Assembly: GCA_030834165.1 (NCBI GenBank)
Contig: JAURFU010000024.1
Span: forward strand, 1-32,564
From: Verrucomicrobiota bacterium
Lineage (GTDB): Bacteria; Verrucomicrobiota; Verrucomicrobiia; Opitutales; UBA953
Direction: 5' to 3'
DNA length: 32,564 bases
The position numbers were made by a program, and so were the translations under genes. The number at the start of each line of letters is the position of its first letter. The first letter of the stretch is position 1. Shown here one piece after another: positions 14,736 to 23,701 of this stretch. Below the pieces are notes generated by a model. The model was not told where the DNA came from and searched no databases. It saw only the letters and a program-made list of their open reading frames with translations.

Positions 14736-15686
14736 ATGCGCCGCAAACTCGAACGGCTCCGCCCCTACCTCTTCGGAGCCGGCCTCGCCGTCGTACTCAC
14801 CCTCGACCTCGCCAACCAGTGGGAAGTGCCGGTCGCACAGCTGCCCGGGGAGTTCTTCGACCGCTACTTCTCGGGCCTCGACCCGTGGTCCGAACCCTCC
14901 GAAATCCTTAGGCTCGCCGAAGCGGGCAACAAACAGGCGCAATACGTCTACGCGTTACGCCACACGGCCTATGCTCCGGTGGAGCTCCAGCTCAAGGAAG
15001 ACAAGCCTTTGGCGTTCCGCTGGACACAGGAAGCGGCGAAGAAAGGCCACTCGCGGGCCATGGCCGTGCTGGCGCTTTACCTCCTCCGCGGCACCGGCAC
15101 CGCCAAGGACAGTGTCGCGGCCCGGACCTGGGCGGAGCAAGCCATCGCCAAAGGACAACCGATGGGCTACCGTGTCCTCGGCGACCTCTGCCTCGAAGAA
15201 GCCGACGCGGCGCAGAAGGCTGCGGGAGGTTCGATGGACAAGACCGCCTATGCGGCCTACGAGCGTACGCTTCGGCAGGCTTACGCATACTATCGACGCG
15301 GAGCCGATGCCGGCGACCGCGTCTCTTTACGCAAGCTAGCCGAGGGCCACGACAAAGGCGTGCCCGGCATCCCCCGAGACTACGACCTTGGAACCGAGTT
15401 ACTCCGCCGGGCGGCGATGCGCCGCGACCTCGAATCGATAGAAAATCTCTCCGCTCGGCTGGAAGAAGGCCACAAATCTCCGCGCGACATGGCCGAGGCT
15501 TACGCTTGGCGCCTGGTGCTGGCCCAGCTGACCGGCAAGCAGGAGCACACCGATAAGCTCGGCCTCATGGAACAGCTCATGCGCCTGGAGGAAGTCCGCA
15601 CCGGGCAGAAGGCCGCCGCTCAGATTCTCGCGGAACTACCCTCGGAGGCATCCGACGCTCTTTCGCGCCTCCATACCGTCCGCTGA
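14736..15686 (+). CDS. Sel1-like repeat (SLR) protein with N-terminal membrane anchor
   Basis: 316 aa from ATG 14736; an in-frame GTG at 14730 is possible. Residues 10-32 (YLFGAGLAVVLTLDL) form a membrane anchor or uncleaved signal. Then come degenerate Sel1/TPR-type helical repeats: LAEAGNKQAQYVYALR, WTQEAAKKGHSRAMAVLALYLLRGTG, WAEQAIAKGQPMGYRVLGDL, YYRRGADAGDRVSLRKLAEGHDKG. Such repeats bind other proteins. It probably faces the periplasm. It sits 2 bp before the next gene and likely shares a transcript with it. Confidence 0.75.
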   Translation: MRRKLERLRPYLFGAGLAVVLTLDLANQWEVPVAQLPGEFFDRYFSGLDPWSEPSEILRLAEAGNKQAQYVYALRHTAYAPVELQLKEDKPLAFRWTQEAAKKGHSRAMAVLALYLLRGTGTAKDSVAARTWAEQAIAKGQPMGYRVLGDLCLEEADAAQKAAGGSMDKTAYAAYERTLRQAYAYYRRGADAGDRVSLRKLAEGHDKGVPGIPRDYDLGTELLRRAAMRRDLESIENLSARLEEGHKSPRDMAEAYAWRLVLAQLTGKQEHTDKLGLMEQLMRLEEVRTGQKAAAQILAELPSEASDALSRLHTVR

Positions 15687-15688
15687 CC

Positions 15689-15982
15689 ATGACTCCCGCC
15701 CAGCTGAAAGCCTCGGCCGCGACCGACACACAACCGCCGCGCGGCCTATCGCCTGAGGCGCGATCGCTCTGGTTCATCAAGAAGGGCGAATGGGACAAGG
15801 CGCACGACATCGCGCAGGACATCCACACTACGTCCGGCTCTTGGCTTCACGCCCTGCTCCACCTCATCGAAGGCGATCTCGGCAACGCCCGCTATTGGTT
15901 CGCCGAGGCCGGCCGCCCGGCGAAGAAACCGGCGCAGATCGAAGAACTCTGGGAAGAAATCGCCCAGGCGGTCCTGAAGTAA
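15689..15982 (+). CDS. Conserved hypothetical small protein
   Basis: 97 aa, starting 2 bp after the Sel1-like gene. It has no signal or membrane segment. The core GLSPEARSLWFIKKGEWDKAHDIAQDI and LHLIEGDLGNARYWFAEAGRP looks like a compact helical TPR-like hairpin; I have seen this pattern in conserved proteins of unknown function. The pairing with a Sel1 protein suggests a related role, but nothing specific can be said. Confidence 0.7.
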   Translation: MTPAQLKASAATDTQPPRGLSPEARSLWFIKKGEWDKAHDIAQDIHTTSGSWLHALLHLIEGDLGNARYWFAEAGRPAKKPAQIEELWEEIAQAVLK

Positions 15983-15992
15983 GGGGTTGGGT

Positions 15993-16021
15993 TTGACGCA
16001 TCTGTCCTTCCCGCCTCGATA
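15993..16021 (+). promoter_or_regulatory. Candidate mfd operon promoter (leaderless geometry)
   Basis: TTGACG (15993-15998), a 17-nt spacer, TCGATA (16016-16021), then 5 nt to ATG 16027. The -10 match is weak. Confidence 0.35.
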
Positions 16022-16026
16022 GCGGC

Positions 16027-19000
16027 ATGTCCGCTCAGCCACGCCGTGCCCTGACCGGCGTGCCTTCGCACGCCTGGGCCGCCTGCGCCTGTTCGGAAGG
16101 CGCCCGGCGAGGCGTGATCGTCTTCCTGGCCTCGAACCTGGGCGCGGCCGAGACCTTCGCCGAAGAGACCGCCCAGCTGCTCACCTTGCTCAACGACGCC
16201 AAGCCCGTCGCCCGCACGCTGACGGAAGCGGACGCCGCCGTGCCGGCCTTCGAGGCCGACTGCGACCTCCTCGGCGTGCTCTCGCTCCTGCGTCACGGCG
16301 GCCATGACGCGAAGCGGCCCCTCCTCATCGCCTGCACGCCCGGCGCGCTGACCCGCCGCTCGCCCGCGCCGGAAGCCACGGCCAAGGCGGAGATCGTCGT
16401 CCGCAAGGGCGAGAAGCTCGCCCTGCGTGATTTCGCGAAGCGCCTCGCCGAGGACTTCGGCTACGCCCACGAAGCGCTTTGCGAACAGCCCGGCGAATAC
16501 GCGCTCCGCGGCGGCATCCTCGACGTCTACCCGCTCAACGCGCAGATGCCGGTGCGCATCGACCTCTTCGGCGACGTCGTCGAATCCCTGCGCCCTTTCG
16601 ATCCCGCCACGCAACGCAGCGAAGGCGAGGTCGACGGCTTGGTCATCTGCGCCCCGCGCGACGATTCCGGCTCGGCGCCCGAAGCCCCCTTCTTCCGTCA
16701 CCTGCCGGCCGACGCGCTCGTCGTCTCCGTCGACCGCTGCCATGAGGACGTCCTCTGCGCGGAACTCCATGCCGCGGCGGTCGACGAACTCGTGCTGGAG
16801 GAAACCGACGACGCCCCGGCCGGCTACGCCGCGCAGGCGCTCGAATCCGCGCCCGCCGAGTCCTTGCTCATCGGTTCGGCGACCGACAGCGCCGAAACCC
16901 GGCCCGCCCTCCTGAAAGCCGCGGCTTCGCTCGCCAAGGACGGGCGCCCTTGCCTGCTCGCGGGCGACACCGACGGATCAGTCGACCGGCTCAACGCCGA
17001 CGTCGCCTGCGCCAAGATCCGCGGCTTCGCCCCGCGCGTCATCCCAGGACGTTTCGGCGGCGGCGTGATCGTCGCACCGGGCAAGCTGCCCGGCCTCCTC
17101 AACGACGGCCTGATCCTGCTCACCGAGCGCGAGCTCTTCGGACGACGCAAACGGCCCCTCGCCGTCCTGCCGCGCCGCCGTACCGCCATCCGCGCCGCCG
17201 TCGGCCGCGCCCTCGACTTCGGCGAACTCGCCGATGGCGACGCCTTGGTGCACGCGACGCAGGGCGTCTGCCTCTTCCGCGGCATCAAGGCCCACGAGCA
17301 CGACGGGCGCACCGAGGATTTCATCGGCCTCGAGTTCGCCGAGAAGTCGATGCTGCACCTCCCCGTGCGGGAGTCGCACCTGCTCACGCGTTACATCGGC
17401 ATCGGCCGCGCGCACCCCAAGCTTTCCAAGCTCGGCGGAGGCGGCTGGGAGAAGTCGCGCAAGGCCGCCGAAAAGGCCACCGCCGACCTGGCCGCGCAGC
17501 TGCTGGCGATGCAGGCCGCCCGCTCGACCAAACCGGGCATCACCCATCCCAAGGACGCGGACAACGCCTGGATGGGCGAGTTCGAGCGCTCCTTCCCGCA
17601 CCGCGAGACGCCGGATCAGACGCGCGCGATCCTCGACGTGAAGGCCGACATGGAACGCCCTGCGCCCATGGACCGGCTCGTCAGCGGCGACGTCGGCTTC
17701 GGCAAGACCGAGGTCGCGCTGCGCGCCGCGTTCAAGTGCGTGCTCGGCGGACGACAGGTGGCGATCCTCGCGCCCACGACCGTCCTCGCGCAGCAGCACT
17801 TCGAAAGCTTCAAGGAGCGCCTCGCCCGCTGGCCGGTCTCCGTCGAACTCCTGAGCGGTTACCGCACCGCCAAGCAGAAGGCCGACGTCCGGGCGCGCGC
17901 CGCGGCCGGGACCGTCGACGTCGTCGTCGGCACGCACGCCCTGCTCTCCGACGGCACGAGCTTCGGCAAGCTCGGCCTCGTGATCATCGACGAGGAGCAT
18001 CGCTTCGGCGTGCGCCATAAGGAACGCCTCAAGCAGCTGCGGACCGAGGTGGACGTCCTCGCCATGAGCGCGACGCCCATCCCGCGGACGCTCTACCTGG
18101 CGCTCGTCGGCGCCCGCGACCTCAGCGTGATCGAGACCCCGCCGCGGGAACGCCTGCCCATCCGCACCATCGTGCGCAGTTACGACGAGAAACTCGTCCG
18201 CGACGCCGTGAAGGCCGAGCTCGCCCGCGGCGGCCAGGTCTTCTACCTGCACAACCGCGTCGAGACCATCCAAGCCGTCGCGGAACGCCTCGCCGCGCTC
18301 GTGCCCAAGGCGCGCATCATCGTGGGGCACGGCCAGATGCCGGCGGGCCAGCTCGAGGAGGTCATGTCCGCCTTCGTCGCCGGCGAATACGACGTGCTCG
18401 TCTGCACGACCATCATCGAGACCGGTCTGGATATCCCGAACTGCAACACCCTCATCATCGAGGGCGCCGACCGCTTCGGCCTCGCGCAGCTCTACCAGCT
18501 GCGCGGGCGCGTGGGCCGCTTCAACCGCCAGGCCTACGCCTACCTCTTCCTGCACCGGCATGCCGCGCTGGTCGGCACGGCGCACCGACGCCTGTCGGCC
18601 ATCCGCCAATACAACCAGCTCGGCGCCGGCTTCCGCATCGCCATGCGCGACCTCGAGCTGCGCGGCGCGGGCAACATCCTCGGCGCGGCCCAGAGCGGCC
18701 ACGTCGCGACCGTCGGCTTCGACCTCTACTGCCAGCTCCTGCGCCGGAGCGTCGCCAAGCTCCGCGGCGACAAGGGCGCGGTCGTCGAACGCTGCGAGGT
18801 ACGGTTGGACTTCATCGACCACACCCAGGCCGCGCTCGGGACCGAACAGGCGAACAGCAGCGAAGGCGACGTGCCCCTGCTGACCGCCACCCTGCCCTCG
18901 GATTGGATTCCCGAGACCCGCCTGCGCATCGAAGCCTTCCGGCGCATCGCCCTGGCCTTGGACGCCGCCGAGGTGGCCGAACTCCGCACCTCGCTCAAGG

Positions 19001-19260
19001 ACCGCTACGGCAAGCTGCCTCCGGAAGCCGACGCGCTGCTGAGCCTGGCGGAGATCCGCTGCCTGGCGGAGGATAAATGTGTCGTTTCCGTGACGACCGA
19101 CGGCGACGTGATCCGCTGCCTTTCGGCGGCCGGCGGCCGCGCGCCCGAGCCCATTCTGGTCGGCAACCGGTTTCCCCGCTTGACCGTGCGAGACCCCCTG
19201 CGGAAACTGAAGGAAATCCGCGGCTTCCTCTCGAGATTACCCGCACCCGAAGTACGATGA
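16027..19260 (+). CDS. mfd: Transcription-repair coupling factor Mfd
   Basis: 1077 aa, slightly shorter than E. coli Mfd. Domains in order: UvrB-homology region with PGEYALRGGILDVYPLN (about residue 154); RNA-polymerase-interacting CarD-like domain (about 397-465, ALVHATQGVCLFRGI); DNA translocase with Walker A SGDVGFGKTEVALR (about 554) and DEEHRFGVRHKE (about 655); RecG-like TRG region with IIETGLDIPNCNT and QLYQLRGRVGR; C-terminal TRCF domain (about 955-1055). Mfd removes stalled RNA polymerase from DNA lesions and recruits UvrA. Its stop overlaps the start of the next gene (ATGA). Confidence 0.97.
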   Translation: MSAQPRRALTGVPSHAWAACACSEGARRGVIVFLASNLGAAETFAEETAQLLTLLNDAKPVARTLTEADAAVPAFEADCDLLGVLSLLRHGGHDAKRPLLIACTPGALTRRSPAPEATAKAEIVVRKGEKLALRDFAKRLAEDFGYAHEALCEQPGEYALRGGILDVYPLNAQMPVRIDLFGDVVESLRPFDPATQRSEGEVDGLVICAPRDDSGSAPEAPFFRHLPADALVVSVDRCHEDVLCAELHAAAVDELVLEETDDAPAGYAAQALESAPAESLLIGSATDSAETRPALLKAAASLAKDGRPCLLAGDTDGSVDRLNADVACAKIRGFAPRVIPGRFGGGVIVAPGKLPGLLNDGLILLTERELFGRRKRPLAVLPRRRTAIRAAVGRALDFGELADGDALVHATQGVCLFRGIKAHEHDGRTEDFIGLEFAEKSMLHLPVRESHLLTRYIGIGRAHPKLSKLGGGGWEKSRKAAEKATADLAAQLLAMQAARSTKPGITHPKDADNAWMGEFERSFPHRETPDQTRAILDVKADMERPAPMDRLVSGDVGFGKTEVALRAAFKCVLGGRQVAILAPTTVLAQQHFESFKERLARWPVSVELLSGYRTAKQKADVRARAAAGTVDVVVGTHALLSDGTSFGKLGLVIIDEEHRFGVRHKERLKQLRTEVDVLAMSATPIPRTLYLALVGARDLSVIETPPRERLPIRTIVRSYDEKLVRDAVKAELARGGQVFYLHNRVETIQAVAERLAALVPKARIIVGHGQMPAGQLEEVMSAFVAGEYDVLVCTTIIETGLDIPNCNTLIIEGADRFGLAQLYQLRGRVGRFNRQAYAYLFLHRHAALVGTAHRRLSAIRQYNQLGAGFRIAMRDLELRGAGNILGAAQSGHVATVGFDLYCQLLRRSVAKLRGDKGAVVERCEVRLDFIDHTQAALGTEQANSSEGDVPLLTATLPSDWIPETRLRIEAFRRIALALDAAEVAELRTSLKDRYGKLPPEADALLSLAEIRCLAEDKCVVSVTTDGDVIRCLSAAGGRAPEPILVGNRFPRLTVRDPLRKLKEIRGFLSRLPAPEVR

Positions 19261-20336
19261 AATCCTCCCTCCTCTGCAGCCTGCTCCTCCTGACCGCGGC
19301 CGTCGCGACCGCCCAGCTCAAGCAGCCCTCCTTGGAAGAGGCCGCCGCCAAGCGCTGGTCCCAGATCAACGCGGACCGCATCGCCGCCGACGCCGACGGC
19401 CAGGGCATCACGCTTTCCGACGTCCGCCGGCAGATCGACCCCATCGTCGGGCAGCTTCGCGCCGCGGCCCGCACCGACCGGGAGTTCGAACAGGCCCTGC
19501 AGCAGGCGGCCCAGGAGACGCTGAAGTCGATGGCCGAAAGGCAGATCGTCATCGCCGAGTTCCGCGCCAGCAGCGCCAACCTTCCGGCCTCGTACATCGA
19601 CGCCGACATCGAAGAGACCATCCGGCGCGACCACGGCGGCGACCGTAACCGCTTCGTCGCCGCGCTGCGGGCCGCCGGCACCACGCCGCTCGCCTACCGC
19701 AAGACCATCGAGGACCGCATCATCTTCGAATACATGGTCGGCCAGATCCGCCGGGCCGCCTGGGACGTCAATCCCGGCAAGATCCAGGAATACTACGACA
19801 AGAACAAGGCCGACTTCGTGCGCAAGGAACAGGTGAAGCTCCGCCAGATCACCATCACCCAGGGCGCCGCCGAGAAGCCGGAGGAGACCGCCGCGCGCGC
19901 CCAAGCCTGGGCCGAGGCGCTGCGCCAGCCCGCCAAGATCGCCGAGCTCATGGCCCGCTACAAGGTCGGCGGCAAGCCCCTCAACGGCCCGGCGACCTTC
20001 GCCGACGTGGCCGAGCGCATCAGCGCGGACGACTTCGCCCGCAAAGGCGGTGACGCCGGCTGGCGCAACGTCGAAGACCTCAACCAGACCGTCGTCGAAG
20101 CCGTCCGCAAGCTGAAGCACGGCGAAGTCTCGGCCCCTCTGAAGTTCGAGGTCGGCGCCGCGCCGCTCTACGTGATCGTCAGTCCCGAAGCCTCCCGCCC
20201 GCAGGGCTACGCTCCGGTCAACGATCCCGAGGTGATGTCCGAGATCGAGACCAAGGTCCGCTCGATCGGCATGAAGGCGGCGATCCAGCGCTGGCTGGAC
20301 GAACTCCGCGCCAAGCATTACGTCCAGCTGCGCTGA
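19257..20336 (+). CDS. SurA-like periplasmic chaperone / peptidyl-prolyl isomerase
   Basis: 359 aa with start in an ATGA overlap with mfd. Residues 1-20 (MKSSLLCSLLLLTAAVATAQ) are a clear signal peptide. A SurA-N-type helical region follows (LSDVRRQIDPIV, IEDRIIFEYMVGQIRR), then VNPGKIQEYYDKNKADFVRKEQVKLRQI and a parvulin-like domain (about 195-300). The consensus parvulin motif is degenerate, so isomerase activity is uncertain; chaperoning of outer-membrane proteins is the likelier role. It lies between mfd and malQ, which are not functionally related. Confidence 0.85.
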   Translation: MKSSLLCSLLLLTAAVATAQLKQPSLEEAAAKRWSQINADRIAADADGQGITLSDVRRQIDPIVGQLRAAARTDREFEQALQQAAQETLKSMAERQIVIAEFRASSANLPASYIDADIEETIRRDHGGDRNRFVAALRAAGTTPLAYRKTIEDRIIFEYMVGQIRRAAWDVNPGKIQEYYDKNKADFVRKEQVKLRQITITQGAAEKPEETAARAQAWAEALRQPAKIAELMARYKVGGKPLNGPATFADVAERISADDFARKGGDAGWRNVEDLNQTVVEAVRKLKHGEVSAPLKFEVGAAPLYVIVSPEASRPQGYAPVNDPEVMSEIETKVRSIGMKAAIQRWLDELRAKHYVQLR

Positions 20337-20337
20337 G

Positions 20338-21849
20338 ATGGACGCCGCCCGCCGCGAACCCGCCGCCGTGAACGGCCGGGCTCCCGCCGCCTACGCCTGC
20401 CGGGCGTTCCCGCGACGCTGCGCGGGCGTGCTGCTGCATCCGACGGCCCTGCCCGGCGAAGGACCCGTCGGCTCGCTCGGCGCCGAAGCGCGGCGCTTCG
20501 TCGACATCCTCGCCGCCGCCGGCTTCGGCTGGTGGCAGGTCTGCCCGCTCGGCCCCACCGGCTACGGCGATTCGCCCTACCAGGCCCTCTCCGTCTTCGC
20601 CGGCAACCCTTACCTGCTCGACCTCGCCGACCTCGGCGCGCGCAAGCTGCTCACGCCCGAAGAGATCGCCGCGTTGCGGCGCGGGAGCGACGGACGCACC
20701 GACTACGGCCGGCTCTGGAACCAGCTGCGCCCTGCCCTGCAGCTCGCCGCCCGGCGCGGCGCGAAGACGCTGAAGCAGAACGCCGCCTTCCGCCGCTTCC
20801 GCGAGGAGCAGGCCGGCTGGCTCGGCGCCTGGTGCCGCTTCTCCGCGCTGCGCGAGGCCAACGGTTTCGCGGCCCCGGACCGATGGGACATCGACGAAGC
20901 CCCCGCCGAAGCCGTCGCCGAGGCCGAGGTGCTGCAGTTCCTTTTCGCCGAGCAATGGAAGTCGCTCCGCGCTTACGCGCACGGCAAGGGCGTGCGCTTC
21001 TTCGGGGACGAACCCATCTACGTCTCCGCCGACGGCTGCGACGCGAAGACCCGCCCCGAACTCTTCCAGCTCGACGCGCAGGGCCGGCCGACGGCCGTGG
21101 CCGGCGTGCCGCCGGATTACTTCGCGGCGGACGGCCAGCTCTGGGGCAATCCGCTCTACGACTGGGACCGCCACGCCGCCGACGGCTACGCGTGGTGGAA
21201 GGCGCGGGTCCATCACGACCTCGAGCTCTTCGACGCGATCCGCATCGACCACTTCCGCGGCATCCATGACTACTGGAGCGTACCCGCGGGAGCGCCGAAC
21301 GCCCGCGAAGGCAAGTGGTGCGAGGGACCCGGCCTCGCCTTCACCGGCGCGCTGGCCGGCCTGCCGCTGGTCGCCGAGGACCTCGGCCTGCTCTCGCCCG
21401 GCGTCGACGTGCTCCGCCGGGCCTCCGGGCTGCCCGGCATGTCGGTGCTGCAGTTCGGTTTCGGCGGCCCGCCCGAGGGCAACCCGCATTTCCCGGCGAA
21501 CATCACCGCGGACCGCGTCGTCTATACCGGCACGCACGACAACGACACCGTCGTCGGCTGGTATGCGCAGGCGTCGGCCGAGGAACGCGCGCGCGTCGAG
21601 GCCGTCTTCGGCGCGATGACCGCCCCGCACGTCACGCTCGCCGAAGCCGCGCTGGCTTCGCCCGGCGTGGCCGCCTTCCTCCCCGTGCAGGACCTGCTCG
21701 GGCTCGGGGCCGAGGCGCGCTTCAACACGCCCGGCAACCCGCAGGGCAACTGGGGCTGGCGCATGAGCGACCTGCAGCTGACCACGCTCGCGGCGTCGGC
21801 CGGAGCGTGGAAGCAGCGGCTGAAGGCGGCGGACCGGCTCAGCGCGTAA
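20338..21849 (+). CDS. malQ: 4-alpha-glucanotransferase (GH77, amylomaltase)
   Basis: 503 aa, family length. It begins 1 bp after the upstream stop. GH77 marks: GVLLHPTALPGEGPVGSLG, WWQVCPLGPTGYGDSPYQ, and catalytic residues by family alignment: nucleophile Asp304 (AIRIDHFRG), acid/base Glu347 (VAEDLG) and Asp401 (THDND). It transfers alpha-1,4-glucan chains in maltodextrin or glycogen metabolism. The first 25 residues (Ala/Arg/Pro-rich) are unlike the family, so an internal start near CAGVLLHPTALPG is possible, though no ATG is there. The 3' end overlaps ettA by 11 bp. Confidence 0.95.
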   Translation: MDAARREPAAVNGRAPAAYACRAFPRRCAGVLLHPTALPGEGPVGSLGAEARRFVDILAAAGFGWWQVCPLGPTGYGDSPYQALSVFAGNPYLLDLADLGARKLLTPEEIAALRRGSDGRTDYGRLWNQLRPALQLAARRGAKTLKQNAAFRRFREEQAGWLGAWCRFSALREANGFAAPDRWDIDEAPAEAVAEAEVLQFLFAEQWKSLRAYAHGKGVRFFGDEPIYVSADGCDAKTRPELFQLDAQGRPTAVAGVPPDYFAADGQLWGNPLYDWDRHAADGYAWWKARVHHDLELFDAIRIDHFRGIHDYWSVPAGAPNAREGKWCEGPGLAFTGALAGLPLVAEDLGLLSPGVDVLRRASGLPGMSVLQFGFGGPPEGNPHFPANITADRVVYTGTHDNDTVVGWYAQASAEERARVEAVFGAMTAPHVTLAEAALASPGVAAFLPVQDLLGLGAEARFNTPGNPQGNWGWRMSDLQLTTLAASAGAWKQRLKAADRLSA

Positions 21850-23515
21850 GACGGCGGTATTTCGGACGGCGCGGCGTGTCCGACTCGAGGCCGAGGCGCT
21901 TGCGCCGGTCCTCGAGGTAGTCGCCGTAGTTGCCTTCGTGCCAGAACACCGTGCTGTCGTCCTCGAAAGCGAGGATGTGCGTGGCCACGCGGTCGAGGAA
22001 CCAGCGGTCATGCGTCACGATCACCGCGCAGCCCGCGAAGCCCTCGAGGGCGTCCTCGAGCGCGCGGATGGTGTTCACGTCGAGGTCGTTGGTCGGCTCG
22101 TCGAGCAGGAGCACGTTGGCGCCGGACTTGATGAGGCGCGCGAGGTGGATGCGGTTGCGTTCGCCGCCCGACATCACGCCGACCTTGCGCTGCTGGACGT
22201 CGCCGGTGAAGCCGAAGCGGGCCGCGTAGGCGCGGGCCGGCACCATGATCTTGCCGAGATGGACCATCTCCTGGCCGTCGGAGATCGCGGACCACAGCGG
22301 CGCGTCGGCCTGGAGCGAATCGCGGGACTGGTCGACGTAGGCGATCTTGACCGTGTCGCCGACCGTGAGCGCGCCCTTGTCGGGCTTCTCCTGGCCCGTG
22401 ATCATGCGGAAGAGCGTCGTCTTGCCGGCGCCGTTGGGGCCGACCACGCCGACGATGCCGCCGGCGGGCAGCGAGAAGTTCACGTCGTCCATCAGGATGC
22501 GGTCGCCGTAGCCCTTGGTCAGGCCGCGGGCCTCGATGACGGCGCCGCCGAGGCGGGGGCCGGGCGGGATCCAGATCTCGGCCGCCTTCTCCTGCTGGTT
22601 CTGGTCCTGGGCGAGCATCTGTTCGTAGGCGCGGAGGCGGGCCTTGTTCTTGGCCACGCGGGCCTTGGGCGAAGCGGCGGCCCACTCGCGTTCGCGCTCC
22701 ATCGAGCGGGAGCGCGCGGCGGACTGCTTCTCCTCCATCTCGAGGCGTTGCTGCTTCTGCTGGAGCCAGGAAGAGTAGTTGCCCTTCCAGGGGATGCCGC
22801 GGCCGCGGTCGAGCTCGAGGATCCAGCCGGCGACGTTGTCGAGGAAGTAGCGGTCGTGGGTGATCGCGATGACCGTTCCCTTATAGCCCTGGAGGTGACG
22901 TTCGAGCCAGGCGACCGTGTCGGCGTCGAGGTGGTTGGTCGGCTCGTCGAGCAGGAGGATGTCCGGCTCCATCAGCAGCAGGCGGCAGAGCGCCACGCGG
23001 CGCTTCTCGCCCCCGGAGAGCGCCGAGACGACGGCGTCGCCCGGCGGGCAGCGCAGGGCTTCCATCGCCATCTCGATGCGGGCGTCGAGGTCCCAGCCGC
23101 CGCGCGTGTCGAGGATCGTCTGGATCTCGCCTTGGCGGGCCAGGATCCTCTCCTGCTCCTTCGCGTCGTCGGTCTCCGAGACCTTGACGAACGTCTCATC
23201 GTATTCCTCAAGCAAGGCCTTCATCGGGCCGGCGGCCTGCATCACGCACTCCTGCACCGTCAGATGTTCGTCGAGGCGCGGCTCCTGGGCGAGGTAGCCG
23301 AGCGTGTAGCCGGGCACCTGGCTGATGGCGCCGTCGAACTCCTTGTCCTCGCCGGCCATGATCTTGAGCAGCGTGGACTTGCCCGAGCCGTTGAGTCCGA
23401 GGACGCCGATCTTGGCTCCGTAATAGTACGACAGTGAAATATCGCGGAAAACGGGTTTCTTTTCGAAGTACTTCGTGACCCCCGTCATCGTGAAGATTAC
23501 TTTTTCGTCGGCCAT
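21839..23515 (-). CDS. ettA: Energy-dependent translational throttle protein EttA (ABC-F)
   Basis: 558 aa from ATG 23515-23513. Two ABC domains without membrane segments: Walker A GLNGSGKST, signature LSGGEKRRVAL and LLLDEPTNHLD in the first; GPNGAGKTT, MSGGERNRIHL and LLLDEPTNDLD in the second. An Arm insertion and the linker (about 240-330: QQKQQRLEMEEKQSAARSRS, SPKARVAKNKARLRAYEQ) mark it as the EttA type. EttA binds the ribosomal E site and controls entry into elongation by ATP level. It is divergent from nusA. Confidence 0.95.
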   Translation of the reverse strand: MADEKVIFTMTGVTKYFEKKPVFRDISLSYYYGAKIGVLGLNGSGKSTLLKIMAGEDKEFDGAISQVPGYTLGYLAQEPRLDEHLTVQECVMQAAGPMKALLEEYDETFVKVSETDDAKEQERILARQGEIQTILDTRGGWDLDARIEMAMEALRCPPGDAVVSALSGGEKRRVALCRLLLMEPDILLLDEPTNHLDADTVAWLERHLQGYKGTVIAITHDRYFLDNVAGWILELDRGRGIPWKGNYSSWLQQKQQRLEMEEKQSAARSRSMEREREWAAASPKARVAKNKARLRAYEQMLAQDQNQQEKAAEIWIPPGPRLGGAVIEARGLTKGYGDRILMDDVNFSLPAGGIVGVVGPNGAGKTTLFRMITGQEKPDKGALTVGDTVKIAYVDQSRDSLQADAPLWSAISDGQEMVHLGKIMVPARAYAARFGFTGDVQQRKVGVMSGGERNRIHLARLIKSGANVLLLDEPTNDLDVNTIRALEDALEGFAGCAVIVTHDRWFLDRVATHILAFEDDSTVFWHEGNYGDYLEDRRKRLGLESDTPRRPKYRRLTR

Positions 23516-23520
23516 GCGGG

Positions 23521-23549
23521 AAGGTTCGGAGAAGACCCCCCGGGGGCAA
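23521..23549 (-). promoter_or_regulatory. Candidate ettA promoter (leaderless geometry)
   Basis: TTGCCC (23549-23544), a 17-nt spacer, AACCTT (23526-23521), then CCCGC and ATG 23515. No ribosome-binding site in the interval. Confidence 0.4.
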
Positions 23550-23582
23550 GCGGAACCCTCCGACCCCCGAGGCCGACCGCAC

Positions 23583-23611
23583 TTGACATCCCCCCGGGGG
23601 TGGCCAAGGTA
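23583..23611 (+). promoter_or_regulatory. Candidate nusA operon promoter
   Basis: TTGACA (23583-23588), a perfect -35 box, 17-nt spacer, AAGGTA (23606-23611). It would start an RNA at about 23618 with a leader of about 84 nt before ATG 23702, unlike the leaderless neighbours. Confidence 0.5.
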
Positions 23612-23621
23612 ACCGTCAGTT

Positions 23622-23661
23622 CACCTTTACCGAGGTGGGTCCTGCCGGACCCGCTTTTTTT
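23622..23661 (+). terminator. Terminator-like hairpins in nusA leader (possible attenuator)
   Basis: A first hairpin CACCT - TTACCG - AGGTG (23622-23637) is followed by GGGTCC - TGCC - GGACCC (23637-23652), then GC and seven T (23655-23661). The second is a classic intrinsic terminator shape. It lies between the TTGACA promoter and nusA, so it could stop transcription before the operon. The two hairpins share base 23637. Confidence 0.6.
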
Positions 23662-23701
23662 GTCCCCAAATCATTTCACCGAAAAACCCGCACCCATCAC
23701 C

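Noticed and set aside
16978-18822. 614-codon minus-strand frame inside mfd
   Set aside because: No recognisable domain and biased composition; mfd on the other strand is complete and conserved.
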